A DNA stretch of 9,278 bases from Bacteroidales bacterium (GCA_003155705.1 PMEC01000048.1:1-9278); one strand, 5' to 3'; shown: positions 1-5,303, counted from the first letter of the stretch. A program made the numbers and translations. The notes: generated by a model not told the origin, from the sequence alone.

Positions 1-1403
1 CAACTTGCAAAACATTTAGTTATACAAATCATACCTTGCTTCCAGAAGCATTAGAAAAGTGGTCTGTAGGCCTCTTCATATACCTGATTCCCCGCGTGCT
101 GGAGATTATTTATGAAATTAATTTCCGCTTTCTGCAGGAAGTAAACAAGCAATTCCCGGGTAATGAAGGCAAGCTATCGCGCATGTCTATCATTGATGAG
201 ACAGGAGGAAAATATATTCGAATGGCCAACCTGGCTTGTGTTGGCAGCTGTGCTATTAACGGAGTGGCAGCATTGCATTCCGTACTTCTTAAGCAACAAG
301 TGTTACCCGACTGGGTAGAAATGTTCCCGCAACGCTTCCATAATGTTACCAATGGAGTAACACCGCGTCGCTTTATTGTATTAAGTAATCCGGGATTAAC
401 GAAGCTGATTACAAATTCAATTGGTGATACATGGCCCGGCAAGCTTGATGAACTGCGTAAGCTGGAACCTTTTGCCGGCGATGCTGCTTTCGGAGAACAA
501 TTCAGGAATGTAAAACTGGATAATAAGTTACACCTCGCAACATTAATAAAAGAAAGGACAGGAATTATCGTTAATCCTTCATCAATGTTTGATATACAGG
601 TAAAGCGAATTCATGAGTATAAAAGGCAACATCTTAATGTACTGAATATCCTTACGCTTTATTTGCGTATTAAGCATAATCCGTCAATTGATATTGTGCC
701 TCGTACATTCATTTTTGGTGGAAAGGCAGCACCTGGATATCATATCGCTAAACTTATGATCAAGCTGATCAACTCGGTGGGTGATGTGATAAACAGCGAT
801 CCTGATGTGAAAGATAGACTCAAGGTGGTTTTCTTCCCCGATTTTAACGTAACCAATGCGCAGCATATTTACCCGGCGGCAGACCTTTCAGAACAGATAT
901 CAACAGCGGGCAAAGAAGCCAGTGGCACAGGCAACATGAAGTTTTCTATGAATGGTGCCCTCACCATCGGCACGCTTGATGGGGCTAATGTCGAGATTCG
1001 GGAAGAAGTGGGTGACGATAATTTCTTCCTGTTTGGCCTCACTGCTGCCCAGGTTGAAGAATCAACACGTAATGGGTACAACCCGCACTTTATTTACGAT
1101 CATAACGATGAGTTGCACGAAGTGATAGACGTGATTAATTCAGGTTGTTTCTCCAAAGGCGATGGCAACCTGTTTAAACTCATCACTGACAATCTGTTGT
1201 GGCATGATCCGTATATGCTTTTGGCTGATTATCCATTGTACATTGCCTGCCAGGACCTGGTTGCTGAAACCTGGAAAAACACCTCTGAATGGAACAGGAT
1301 GGCTATAATGAATGTGGCCAGGATGGGCAAATTCTCATCTGACCGGTCCATCCAGGATTATTGCGAAAAGATTTGGAAAGTGAAACCATTCAGGATTAAG
1401 TGA
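1..1403 (+). CDS. glgP: Glycogen/maltodextrin phosphorylase, C-terminal part (5' end outside window)
   Basis: Releases glucose-1-phosphate from the non-reducing ends of alpha-1,4-glucans in the cytoplasm, using pyridoxal phosphate (PLP). The frame is open from base 3 with no start codon that fits the family; the first codons read TCKTFSYTNHTLLPEALEKW, an internal phosphorylase segment, so the gene begins upstream. About 467 residues are visible; family members usually have about 800. Landmarks: NVTNGVTPRR (about 348-377), FDIQVKRIHEYKRQ (about 588-629, the phosphate and substrate region), GGKAAPGYH, and EASGTGNMK with the PLP lysine at codon 939-941, followed by NGALTIGTLDGANVE. The end, GKFSSDRSI...IWKVKP, is normal. 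From memory, the spacing of segments matches E. coli MalP and rabbit muscle phosphorylase throughout. Several usually conserved residues differ in the first 120 codons (see findings). GlgP versus MalP cannot be decided here. The next gene on this strand is 700 bp away, so it probably ends its transcription unit. Confidence 0.95.
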   Translation, partial: TCKTFSYTNHTLLPEALEKWSVGLFIYLIPRVLEIIYEINFRFLQEVNKQFPGNEGKLSRMSIIDETGGKYIRMANLACVGSCAINGVAALHSVLLKQQVLPDWVEMFPQRFHNVTNGVTPRRFIVLSNPGLTKLITNSIGDTWPGKLDELRKLEPFAGDAAFGEQFRNVKLDNKLHLATLIKERTGIIVNPSSMFDIQVKRIHEYKRQHLNVLNILTLYLRIKHNPSIDIVPRTFIFGGKAAPGYHIAKLMIKLINSVGDVINSDPDVKDRLKVVFFPDFNVTNAQHIYPAADLSEQISTAGKEASGTGNMKFSMNGALTIGTLDGANVEIREEVGDDNFFLFGLTAAQVEESTRNGYNPHFIYDHNDELHEVIDVINSGCFSKGDGNLFKLITDNLLWHDPYMLLADYPLYIACQDLVAETWKNTSEWNRMAIMNVARMGKFSSDRSIQDYCEKIWKVKPFRIK

Positions 1404-1607
1404 TTATTGAGCTACACTCTGGGTTTTGTTCTCCTCTTTCTTCTTTTGTGTGGTTTAGTGTTCTGCATTTTTTCTAAAATCACACTTTAAATTTAAACTT
1501 TCACTGGTAAACTTTTGGCTGATGATTTACAATCTATTTTTGATCTTTTATACGGGTACATGTCTTCAAATGGCAGAAACTTTCTGAGATCAGGTTTGGC
1601 GCAGATT

Positions 1608-1624
1608 GCACCAAATTTTGGTGC
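1608..1624. repeat. 17-bp near-perfect palindrome
   Basis: GCACCAAA-T-TTTGGTGC: two 8-bp arms around one base. It stands alone, 50-70 bp from the tRNA-derived repeat. It could be a protein-binding site or a small hairpin; no T-run follows on either strand, so it is not an obvious terminator. Confidence 0.6.
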
Positions 1625-1640
1625 TGGATCCATATTTGAA

Positions 1641-1673
1641 TTTTCAAGTTTTTGATAATAAGAAACTTGAAAA
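1641..1673. repeat. Inverted repeat, 11-bp arms
   Basis: TTTTCAAGTTT (1641-1651) is the exact reverse complement of AAACTTGAAAA (1663-1673), with an 11-base loop. It is AT-rich with one CAAG/CTTG core. Neither strand has a T-run directly after the stem, so I do not call it a terminator. It lies 6 bp from the start of the tRNA-derived repeat at 1680. Confidence 0.6.
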
Positions 1674-1679
1674 AACATG

Positions 1680-1727
1680 GGGTGGAAGATGGGATTGCCA
1701 TCTTCACTTTGCTTCGATGGCGAACCC
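1680..1727 (-). repeat. Partial copy of the tRNA-His 3' end, split by a 24-bp hairpin
   Basis: Positions 1680-1696 are identical over 17 bp to 1859-1875, the tRNA-His acceptor 3' strand plus the T-stem 3' side and part of the T-loop. After 24 extra bases (1697-1720), positions 1721-1727 (CGAACCC) match the next seven bases of the tRNA (1876-1882). The copy thus holds 24 colinear matching bases, with an insertion between tRNA positions 57 and 58 in the T-loop. Similarity stops at 1727. The insert on the minus strand is GCCATC-like at both ends and can fold on itself. Its left half instead pairs with the tRNA-like part: GAAGATGG (1685-1692) with CCATCTTC (1698-1705), loop of 5. It is not a functional tRNA. 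Element footprint and decayed tRNA duplication are both possible. Confidence 0.75.
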
Positions 1728-1741
1728 TGTAGGATTAACTT

Positions 1742-1859
1742 CATCAAAAAAGTCCTTTTTGCCTGCGGCAAAATCGTCTTTGTTTTTCCTTGCTTACAAA
1801 AGCAGGCTTTTAACGCAGGAAAAAACAAATCCGCTCCTTTCGGAACGGACTTTTTGATG
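1742..1859. repeat. Hairpin-rich segment bounded by 13/14-bp inverted repeats
   Basis: CATCAAAAAAGTCC (1742-1755) and GGACTTTTTGATG (1847-1859) are reverse complements except for one A in the homopolymer. Inside lie TTTTGCC-TGC-GGCAAAA (1757-1773), the pair TTTGTTTTTCCT (1779-1790) / AGGAAAAAACAAA (1817-1829) enclosing a smaller CCTTGCTT/AAGCAGG hairpin (1788-1806), and the terminator-like stem 1829-1850. Some of these stems exclude each other. The segment begins at the 3' end of tRNA-His and is followed 14 bp beyond by the partial tRNA copy, so direct repeats of tRNA sequence flank it. It has no coding capacity. It could be a miniature non-autonomous element, a row of terminators, or a structured RNA. 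Confidence 0.55.
1816..1855 (-). terminator. Intrinsic terminator of tRNA-His (possibly bidirectional)
   Basis: On the minus strand the stem GTCCGTTCC / GGAGCGGAT (plus 1829-1850) has 9 pairs, two of them G-U, around a GAAA tetraloop. TTGTTTTTT follows. It lies about 10 bases after the tRNA. On the plus strand the same stem is followed by TTTTT (1851-1855), so it may stop transcription from both sides. Confidence 0.8.
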
Positions 1860-1934
1860 GGTGGAAGATGGGATTCGAACCCACGACCTTCGGAACCACA
1901 ATCCGACGTTCTAACCGACTGAACTACATCCACC
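1860..1934 (-). tRNA. tRNA-His (GUG)
   Basis: The minus strand folds into a full cloverleaf. The anticodon GTG (plus 1897-1899) sits in the loop TTGTGGT closed by TCGGA/TCCGA. The D-stem is GTTC/GAAC with a 9-base loop, the variable loop is AGGTC, and the T-arm is GTGGG-TTCGAAT-CCCAT. The extra 5' base G-1 (plus 1934) opposite C73 (plus 1860) is the histidine identity feature read by HisRS. The acceptor stem GTGGATG/CTTCCAC has one mismatch, U6 with U67. The genomic bases after C73 are C-A-T, so the CCA end is not encoded and must be added enzymatically. It is followed by a terminator and preceded by a promoter candidate. Confidence 0.95.
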
Positions 1935-1946
1935 GTTTTCGGAATG

Positions 1947-1978
1947 CAAAATAAGATCAAAAATTTCACTATACAAAA
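1947..1978 (-). promoter_or_regulatory. Candidate promoter of tRNA-His
   Basis: On the minus strand, TTTTG (plus 1974-1978) is followed after 20 bases by TATTTTG (plus 1947-1953), close to the Bacteroidota -33/-7 pattern TTTG-N19..21-TAnnTTTG but one base short in the -7 box. The box ends 12 bp before the tRNA 5' end, a reasonable distance for a short leader. Confidence 0.45.
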
Positions 1979-1989
1979 TTTTAAATTTA

Positions 1990-2022
1990 TTTTCTCTTAG
2001 TAGGGATCAATTACTATCTTTG
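1990..2022 (+). promoter_or_regulatory. Candidate promoter of the flippase gene
   Basis: TATCTTTG (2015-2022) matches the Bacteroidota -7 consensus TAnnTTTG exactly. A weak -33 element TTTTC (1990-1994) lies 20 bases upstream. Transcription would start near 2028-2030, giving a leader of about 80 bases before the TTG start at 2108. Confidence 0.55.
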
Positions 2023-2024
2023 AG

Positions 2025-2108
2025 CGGTTCTAGAAAACACGAACCGATCTGGTGTAGGTTTAGCACCAAAAAGAGCTACTGGGAAGAACTAAACTTTTTT
2101 CAAAGTTT
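2025..2108 (+). promoter_or_regulatory. Leader of the flippase gene with three small inverted repeats
   Basis: CGGTTC-N10-GAACCG (2025-2046) overlaps the expected transcription start. TGGTG-N9-CACCA (2050-2068) follows, and AAACTTT-TTTC-AAAGTTT (2091-2108) ends on the first base of the proposed TTG start codon. The first may act as a DNA operator. The last would limit access to the initiation codon if it formed in the RNA. These are short, AT-rich stems, so the evidence is only structural. Confidence 0.35.
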
Positions 2109-3439
2109 TGAGGAAAATAAAAATAATAGATAACATTTCAGGATTGCAGTTTTTCCAATTGCTGAGATTTATTATCTTCCTCATTGTCAGTATAGTCTTC
2201 GCAAAAAGTCAACTCACCCGTGCAGAAATAGGTACATGGGAATCATTCCTTTTCGTTTCAAGTCTTATCAGCTTTTTCTGGGTGACTGGAATAATTCAGT
2301 CTTTACTGCCATTATATCACAGAAATAAAACTTATAGAAGAATGGGAGAGAACGGAGAAGGAAAATCTCCGGAGATATTTAACGCTTTCATTTTATTATG
2401 TTTTTTCAGTCTTCTGTTTTTCGCTTTGGGACATTCCGTTAAGGGATATTTCTCTGGGGATGTGCCCTACGTAAATCTTCTTCTACTTTACCTTCTCCTG
2501 AGTAATCCGGTTTGCCTTATTGAATATATTTATCTTCTTAACAACAGATCTCACCGAATAATACAGTATGGACTAATAACATACATTGCCCAGCTTATAC
2601 TGATTCTTGTACCGTTTATTTTGGGAAAGGAAATTATCTGGTCAGTTTATGGCCTGTTGGGAATAACCTTCATAAGGTGGATATGGCTGATAATACTTCT
2701 CAGGAGGTATACTGAAATGAGAATATCATATCAGTTTATGAAAGAACACCTTTATCTTGCTTTCCCCCTAATAATTACTTCACTGATAAGCGGATCTGCT
2801 CAGTATATTGACGGGTTAATTATTTTGACTGTTTTTAATGACAAAGCAACTTTCGCTATCTTCAGATATGGAGCTAAAGAATTTCCCTTGGTTTTAGCCC
2901 TTGCAAATGGATTAAGCAATGCAATGCTTCCCGAGTTTTCTACACGAGTACAAATGAAGGAGTCTCTTGCTAAGATCAAAGCTAAATCCAAACGATTGAT
3001 GCATCTGCTCTTCCCGACGGCAATGTTTATGCTGTTGTTTGCCAAATGGATTTATCCGAGGATGTTCAGAGTAGAATTCCTCAGAAGCGCTGACGTATTC
3101 ATGATTTATACTCTATTGATAATTCCGAGACTGGTCTTTCCACAAACTATAGTCATTGGAAGAAAAAAGACACATATAACACTAATTGCTGCTGTCCTTG
3201 AACTTGCGATTAATATTCCTCTCAGTATCTGGTTGGCTCACTATAAGGGAACTGTCGGTGTTGCCCTTGCTACATTAATAGTCTATTGTATTGAAAAGAT
3301 CTTCCTTGCAGGTTATGTCTGGATAAAAATGAAAATTAAACCTGTGGAATATATTCCATTTAAAGTATACTCTGTCTACTGTATTCTTATAACAATACTT
3401 TTCGTTCTGATAGACCACAAAATAATCAACATTATGTAA
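2108..3439 (+). CDS. MOP-superfamily polysaccharide flippase (Wzx/RfbX-like)
   Basis: A 443-residue inner-membrane protein of the kind that flips lipid-linked oligosaccharides across the membrane for O-antigen, capsule or exopolysaccharide assembly. It has about 12-13 hydrophobic segments, roughly at 17-33, 44-66, 91-110, 120-143, 152-172, 177-198, 216-240, 260-275, 297-313, 329-350, 356-376, 382-403 and 419-436. The N-terminal FFQLLRF...SIVFAKSQLTRAEIGTWESFLF resembles the conserved start of Bacteroidota flippases. An in-frame stop at 2090-2092 and no ATG until about residue 79 leave TTG at 2108 as the most likely start; no good ribosome binding site is visible. The family is called from topology and style, not from catalytic residues. 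The substrate is unknown, and no glycosyltransferase or polymerase gene lies beside it. It is separate from the downstream gene (130 bp gap with a promoter candidate). Confidence 0.8.
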   Translation: MRKIKIIDNISGLQFFQLLRFIIFLIVSIVFAKSQLTRAEIGTWESFLFVSSLISFFWVTGIIQSLLPLYHRNKTYRRMGENGEGKSPEIFNAFILLCFFSLLFFALGHSVKGYFSGDVPYVNLLLLYLLLSNPVCLIEYIYLLNNRSHRIIQYGLITYIAQLILILVPFILGKEIIWSVYGLLGITFIRWIWLIILLRRYTEMRISYQFMKEHLYLAFPLIITSLISGSAQYIDGLIILTVFNDKATFAIFRYGAKEFPLVLALANGLSNAMLPEFSTRVQMKESLAKIKAKSKRLMHLLFPTAMFMLLFAKWIYPRMFRVEFLRSADVFMIYTLLIIPRLVFPQTIVIGRKKTHITLIAAVLELAINIPLSIWLAHYKGTVGVALATLIVYCIEKIFLAGYVWIKMKIKPVEYIPFKVYSVYCILITILFVLIDHKIINIM

Positions 3440-3446
3440 GGTCGGC

Positions 3447-3486
3447 AGGTGTTTAAAATCAATTTTTGGAAAATCACCTATCTTTG
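3447..3486 (+). promoter_or_regulatory. Candidate promoter of the GNAT-like gene, with inverted repeat
   Basis: TATCTTTG (3479-3486) is an exact -7 box. The -33 element is weak: only TTTA at 3452-3455, 23 bases away. AGGTG (3447-3451) and CACCT (3475-3479) are an inverted pair overlapping the spacer and the edge of the -7 box. The hairpin followed by a U-rich stretch might instead end the flippase transcript. Confidence 0.45.
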
Positions 3487-3569
3487 TTTTCTTTCATTGT
3501 TAAATTTTATTGATGATATTAAAGCTGGGGCTGTTAATACATAATTAAACAGACACAATTTACTGGCAA

Positions 3570-4775
3570 ATGCAGATTTTCGAAGTAAAAGAAACGACTG
3601 ATAAAAAAGAGTTTATAAGATTCCCTAAGGAATTGTACAGAGACGATCCTGACTGGATCGCTCCTCTGGATAATGAGGTTGAAGCTGTCTTTGACCCTTC
3701 AGGAAATCCGACCTTTATTCACGGAGTGGCTATCCGCTGGATATTGAAAGATAGTAAACAGTTAACAATTGGCCGCATTGCTGCCTTTATCGATCATTTA
3801 AGATCTAAAGCAAACAGCCAGCTTACTGGAGGAATAGGATATTTTGAAGTTATTGATAATAAGGATGCTGCATTCATGCTGTTTGATATAGCAAAGAACT
3901 GGCTGGCATCAAATGGAATGGAGGCGATGGACGGACCGATTAATTTTGGAGAGAATAATTTAAACTGGGGACTTCTTGTAGATGGATTCATGCAGCAGGG
4001 TTTCGGAATGCCATATAATAAAAGATACTACCAGCACTTTTTCGAGGACTATGGATTTAAAAAATATTTTGAACAATATTCTTACCACAAGACTGTTCGT
4101 GGGATTGATGATAAGATTGTAGAATTTCCTGTACGTATGATGAAGATCGCCGATTGGCTGTCAAAAAGACCCGGTTACTCTTTTCGCCATTTTGAGTTTA
4201 GTGATCAAAATCGTTATATTAATGACATTGTTGAGATTTATAACTCTACATGGTCTGTCTTCAAAGAAGATTTTACTCCGCTAGACCCGGCCTTTCTGGC
4301 GGAGTCCATAAGAAAAACTAAAGCTTTTATTGATGAGGATCTTATCTGGTTTGCTTATTATTATGACAAACCAATCGCATTTTTTATTTTGTATCCCGAT
4401 CTTAATCAAATAATTAAACATTTCAATGGCAGAATGCATCTTTGGAATAAATTGAGATTCATTTTTTTTAAATTAACTCATAAAATGACAAGGATGAGAG
4501 CAGTTGCAGGAGGAGTTAATCCTTCGTATCAGAACAGCGGTATTGAATCCACAATATTTCTTCAGTTATATAATGTTTTCAGGAACAAGCAATGGTATAA
4601 GGAATTGGAACTTTCCTGGGTGGGCGATTTCAATCCTAAAATGATTGCAATATATGAAGCCCTCGGAGCTTCAAAAGTTAAAACGCATGTTACATACAGG
4701 TTTATGATTAATTCAGAACTGGCATTCAGGATGTATAAGGAGGAGATATCTGAAAGACTTCATCCTGGTCAATAA
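3570..4775 (+). CDS. GNAT-fold protein, YghO-like (putative N-acyltransferase)
   Basis: A 401-residue soluble protein with no signal peptide or membrane segment. The N-terminal half follows the pattern I associate with the YghO-like family: F..FP..LYRDDP.WI.PL (18-33), NP.FIHG (46-52), GRIAAFID (68-75), GYFEV.D (90-96), WLA..GM....GP (111-123), GLLVDGF (134-140) and PYN.RYY...FEDYGFKK (148-165). The C-terminal part, AVAGGVNPSYQNSGIESTIFLQLY (311-334) and ELSWVGDFNPKMIAIYEALGASK (347-369), has the shape of a GNAT acyl-CoA site followed by the last strands. The usual Q/R-x-x-G-x-G/A loop is degenerate here (YQNSGIE), so acetyl-CoA use is uncertain. The substrate of this family is unknown to me. 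The ATG start fits the family's N-terminus. It is probably monocistronic, with its own promoter candidate and a promoter directly downstream for the next gene. Confidence 0.75.
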   Translation: MQIFEVKETTDKKEFIRFPKELYRDDPDWIAPLDNEVEAVFDPSGNPTFIHGVAIRWILKDSKQLTIGRIAAFIDHLRSKANSQLTGGIGYFEVIDNKDAAFMLFDIAKNWLASNGMEAMDGPINFGENNLNWGLLVDGFMQQGFGMPYNKRYYQHFFEDYGFKKYFEQYSYHKTVRGIDDKIVEFPVRMMKIADWLSKRPGYSFRHFEFSDQNRYINDIVEIYNSTWSVFKEDFTPLDPAFLAESIRKTKAFIDEDLIWFAYYYDKPIAFFILYPDLNQIIKHFNGRMHLWNKLRFIFFKLTHKMTRMRAVAGGVNPSYQNSGIESTIFLQLYNVFRNKQWYKELELSWVGDFNPKMIAIYEALGASKVKTHVTYRFMINSELAFRMYKEEISERLHPGQ

Positions 4776-4809
4776 TTTGAATCGATCATTTAATAATTTT
4801 TAATTTACA

Positions 4810-4840
4810 TTTGCATTTTGAAAAATGTTAACTACTTTTG
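4810..4840 (+). promoter_or_regulatory. Promoter of the L31 gene
   Basis: TTTG (4810-4813), 19 bases, then TACTTTTG (4833-4840): both elements match the Bacteroidota -33/-7 consensus exactly and at the expected spacing. It is the best promoter in the window. The start of transcription would fall at about 4846-4848, leaving a leader of about 50 bases. Confidence 0.8.
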
Positions 4841-4845
4841 CAAAC

Positions 4846-4857
4846 CCTAATATTAGG
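4846..4857. promoter_or_regulatory. 12-bp perfect palindrome at the L31 transcription start (operator candidate)
   Basis: CCTAATATTAGG lies 5 bp after the -7 box of the L31 promoter, on the predicted transcription start. A protein bound there would block initiation. Non-zinc L31 genes are repressed by Zur in several bacteria (known for E. coli ykgM and B. subtilis ytiA), and Zur boxes are AT-rich palindromes, so Zur is a candidate. The sequence alone does not prove it. Confidence 0.4.
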
Positions 4858-4896
4858 TATAGTATTGATATTTAGAGATAATAAAAATAGCGAGCA

Positions 4897-5160
4897 ATGA
4901 AAAAGGGAATACATCCGGGCAATTACAGATTAGTGGTGTTTCAGGATATGTCAAATGGTTATTCTTTTCTGAGTAAAACAACTGCCCCTTCAAAAGAAAA
5001 TATTAAGTGGGAAGATGGAAATGAGTACCCTCTGATTAAACTCGAGATCTCAAATACGTCGCATCCTTTTTATACAGGAAAAATGAAACTGGTTGATACG
5101 GCAGGCAGGGTCGATAAATTCATGAATCGTTATAAAGATCACGTTGGGAAGAAGAAATAA
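4897..5160 (+). CDS. rpmE2: 50S ribosomal protein L31, type B
   Basis: An 87-residue ribosomal protein of the large subunit, bridging the subunits near the central protuberance. The start [19 protein letters not shown] and the block [19 protein letters not shown] followed by DTAGRVDKF are characteristic of the type B family, with normal length and a basic tail (HVGKKK). There is no cysteine anywhere, so it lacks the zinc ribbon of type A L31 and works without zinc. The ATG is fixed by the conserved N-terminus. It has its own strong promoter and a clear terminator, so it is transcribed alone. Confidence 0.97.
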   Translation: MKKGIHPGNYRLVVFQDMSNGYSFLSKTTAPSKENIKWEDGNEYPLIKLEISNTSHPFYTGKMKLVDTAGRVDKFMNRYKDHVGKKK

Positions 5161-5177
5161 TGACCTTTTGGTTAAAT

Positions 5178-5206
5178 AAAGCTCCATTAATTTGGGGCTT
5201 TTTTTT
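5178..5206 (+). terminator. Intrinsic terminator after rpmE2
   Basis: AAAGCTCC (5178-5185) pairs with GGGGCTTT (5194-5201) over 8 pairs, one of them G-U, with an 8-base loop. A run of eight T begins within the stem end (5199-5206). It starts 18 bp after the stop codon. Confidence 0.9.
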
Positions 5207-5240
5207 GTCTTTGACTATTTTGGCACAGTGATTGCAGATC

Positions 5241-5287
5241 AACCTGGTCAATTGATTTTCAGGTTTATTAAGAAATATGTAATTTTA
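5241..5287 (+). promoter_or_regulatory. Weak promoter candidate of lon with overlapping inverted repeat
   Basis: TTTTC (5256-5260), 19 bases, then TAATTTTA (5280-5287): one mismatch in each element against TTTG/TAnnTTTG, leaving a leader of only about 10 bases. AACCTG-N13-CAGGTT (5241-5265) overlaps the -33 element and might be an operator. A promoter is needed here because a terminator precedes it, but its exact position is uncertain. I see no CIRCE-type heat-shock repeat. Confidence 0.35.
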
Positions 5288-5303
5288 GCACGCAAACAGA
5301 AGC

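Larger units (their letters stand above)
1404..1859. other. Gene-free region with many inverted repeats
   Basis: No convincing protein gene lies between the phosphorylase stop and the tRNA. Positions 1404-1600 are AT-rich and featureless apart from the short palindrome TTTAAATTTAAA (1486-1497); I see no clear terminator hairpin for the phosphorylase gene. From 1608 to 1859 the sequence is crowded with inverted repeats, a partial copy of the tRNA-His 3' end, and a segment bounded by inverted repeats, each listed separately. Open frames crossing this region pass through the tRNA and have no protein-like composition I recognise. Confidence 0.7.

Noticed and set aside
110..1081. Minus-strand open frames inside the phosphorylase gene
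   Set aside because: They are out-of-frame shadows of a clearly coding sequence on the plus strand.
1641..1673. Inverted repeat as an intrinsic terminator of glgP
   Set aside because: No T-run follows the stem on either strand, and it lies about 240 bp beyond the stop codon.
1606..1922. Two overlapping plus-strand open frames, one ending in GGRWDSNPRPSEPQ
   Set aside because: That peptide is the well-known translation of an antisense tRNA sequence, not a protein.
1493..1969. 158-codon open frame on the minus strand
   Set aside because: It runs straight through tRNA-His, its terminator and the repeat copy. The tail (about 1493-1636) has a passable composition, but I recognise no family, and the frame is explained by the RNA gene.
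1404..2107. CRISPR array or complete mobile element in the repeat-rich region
   Set aside because: The repeats are inverted pairs and one tRNA-derived direct repeat, not regularly spaced identical units, and no transposase, integrase or cas gene is present.
2108..4775. Flippase and GNAT-like gene as a novel defence or glycan-modification pair
   Set aside because: They are 130 bp apart with a separate promoter candidate, and nothing in either sequence points to a shared role.
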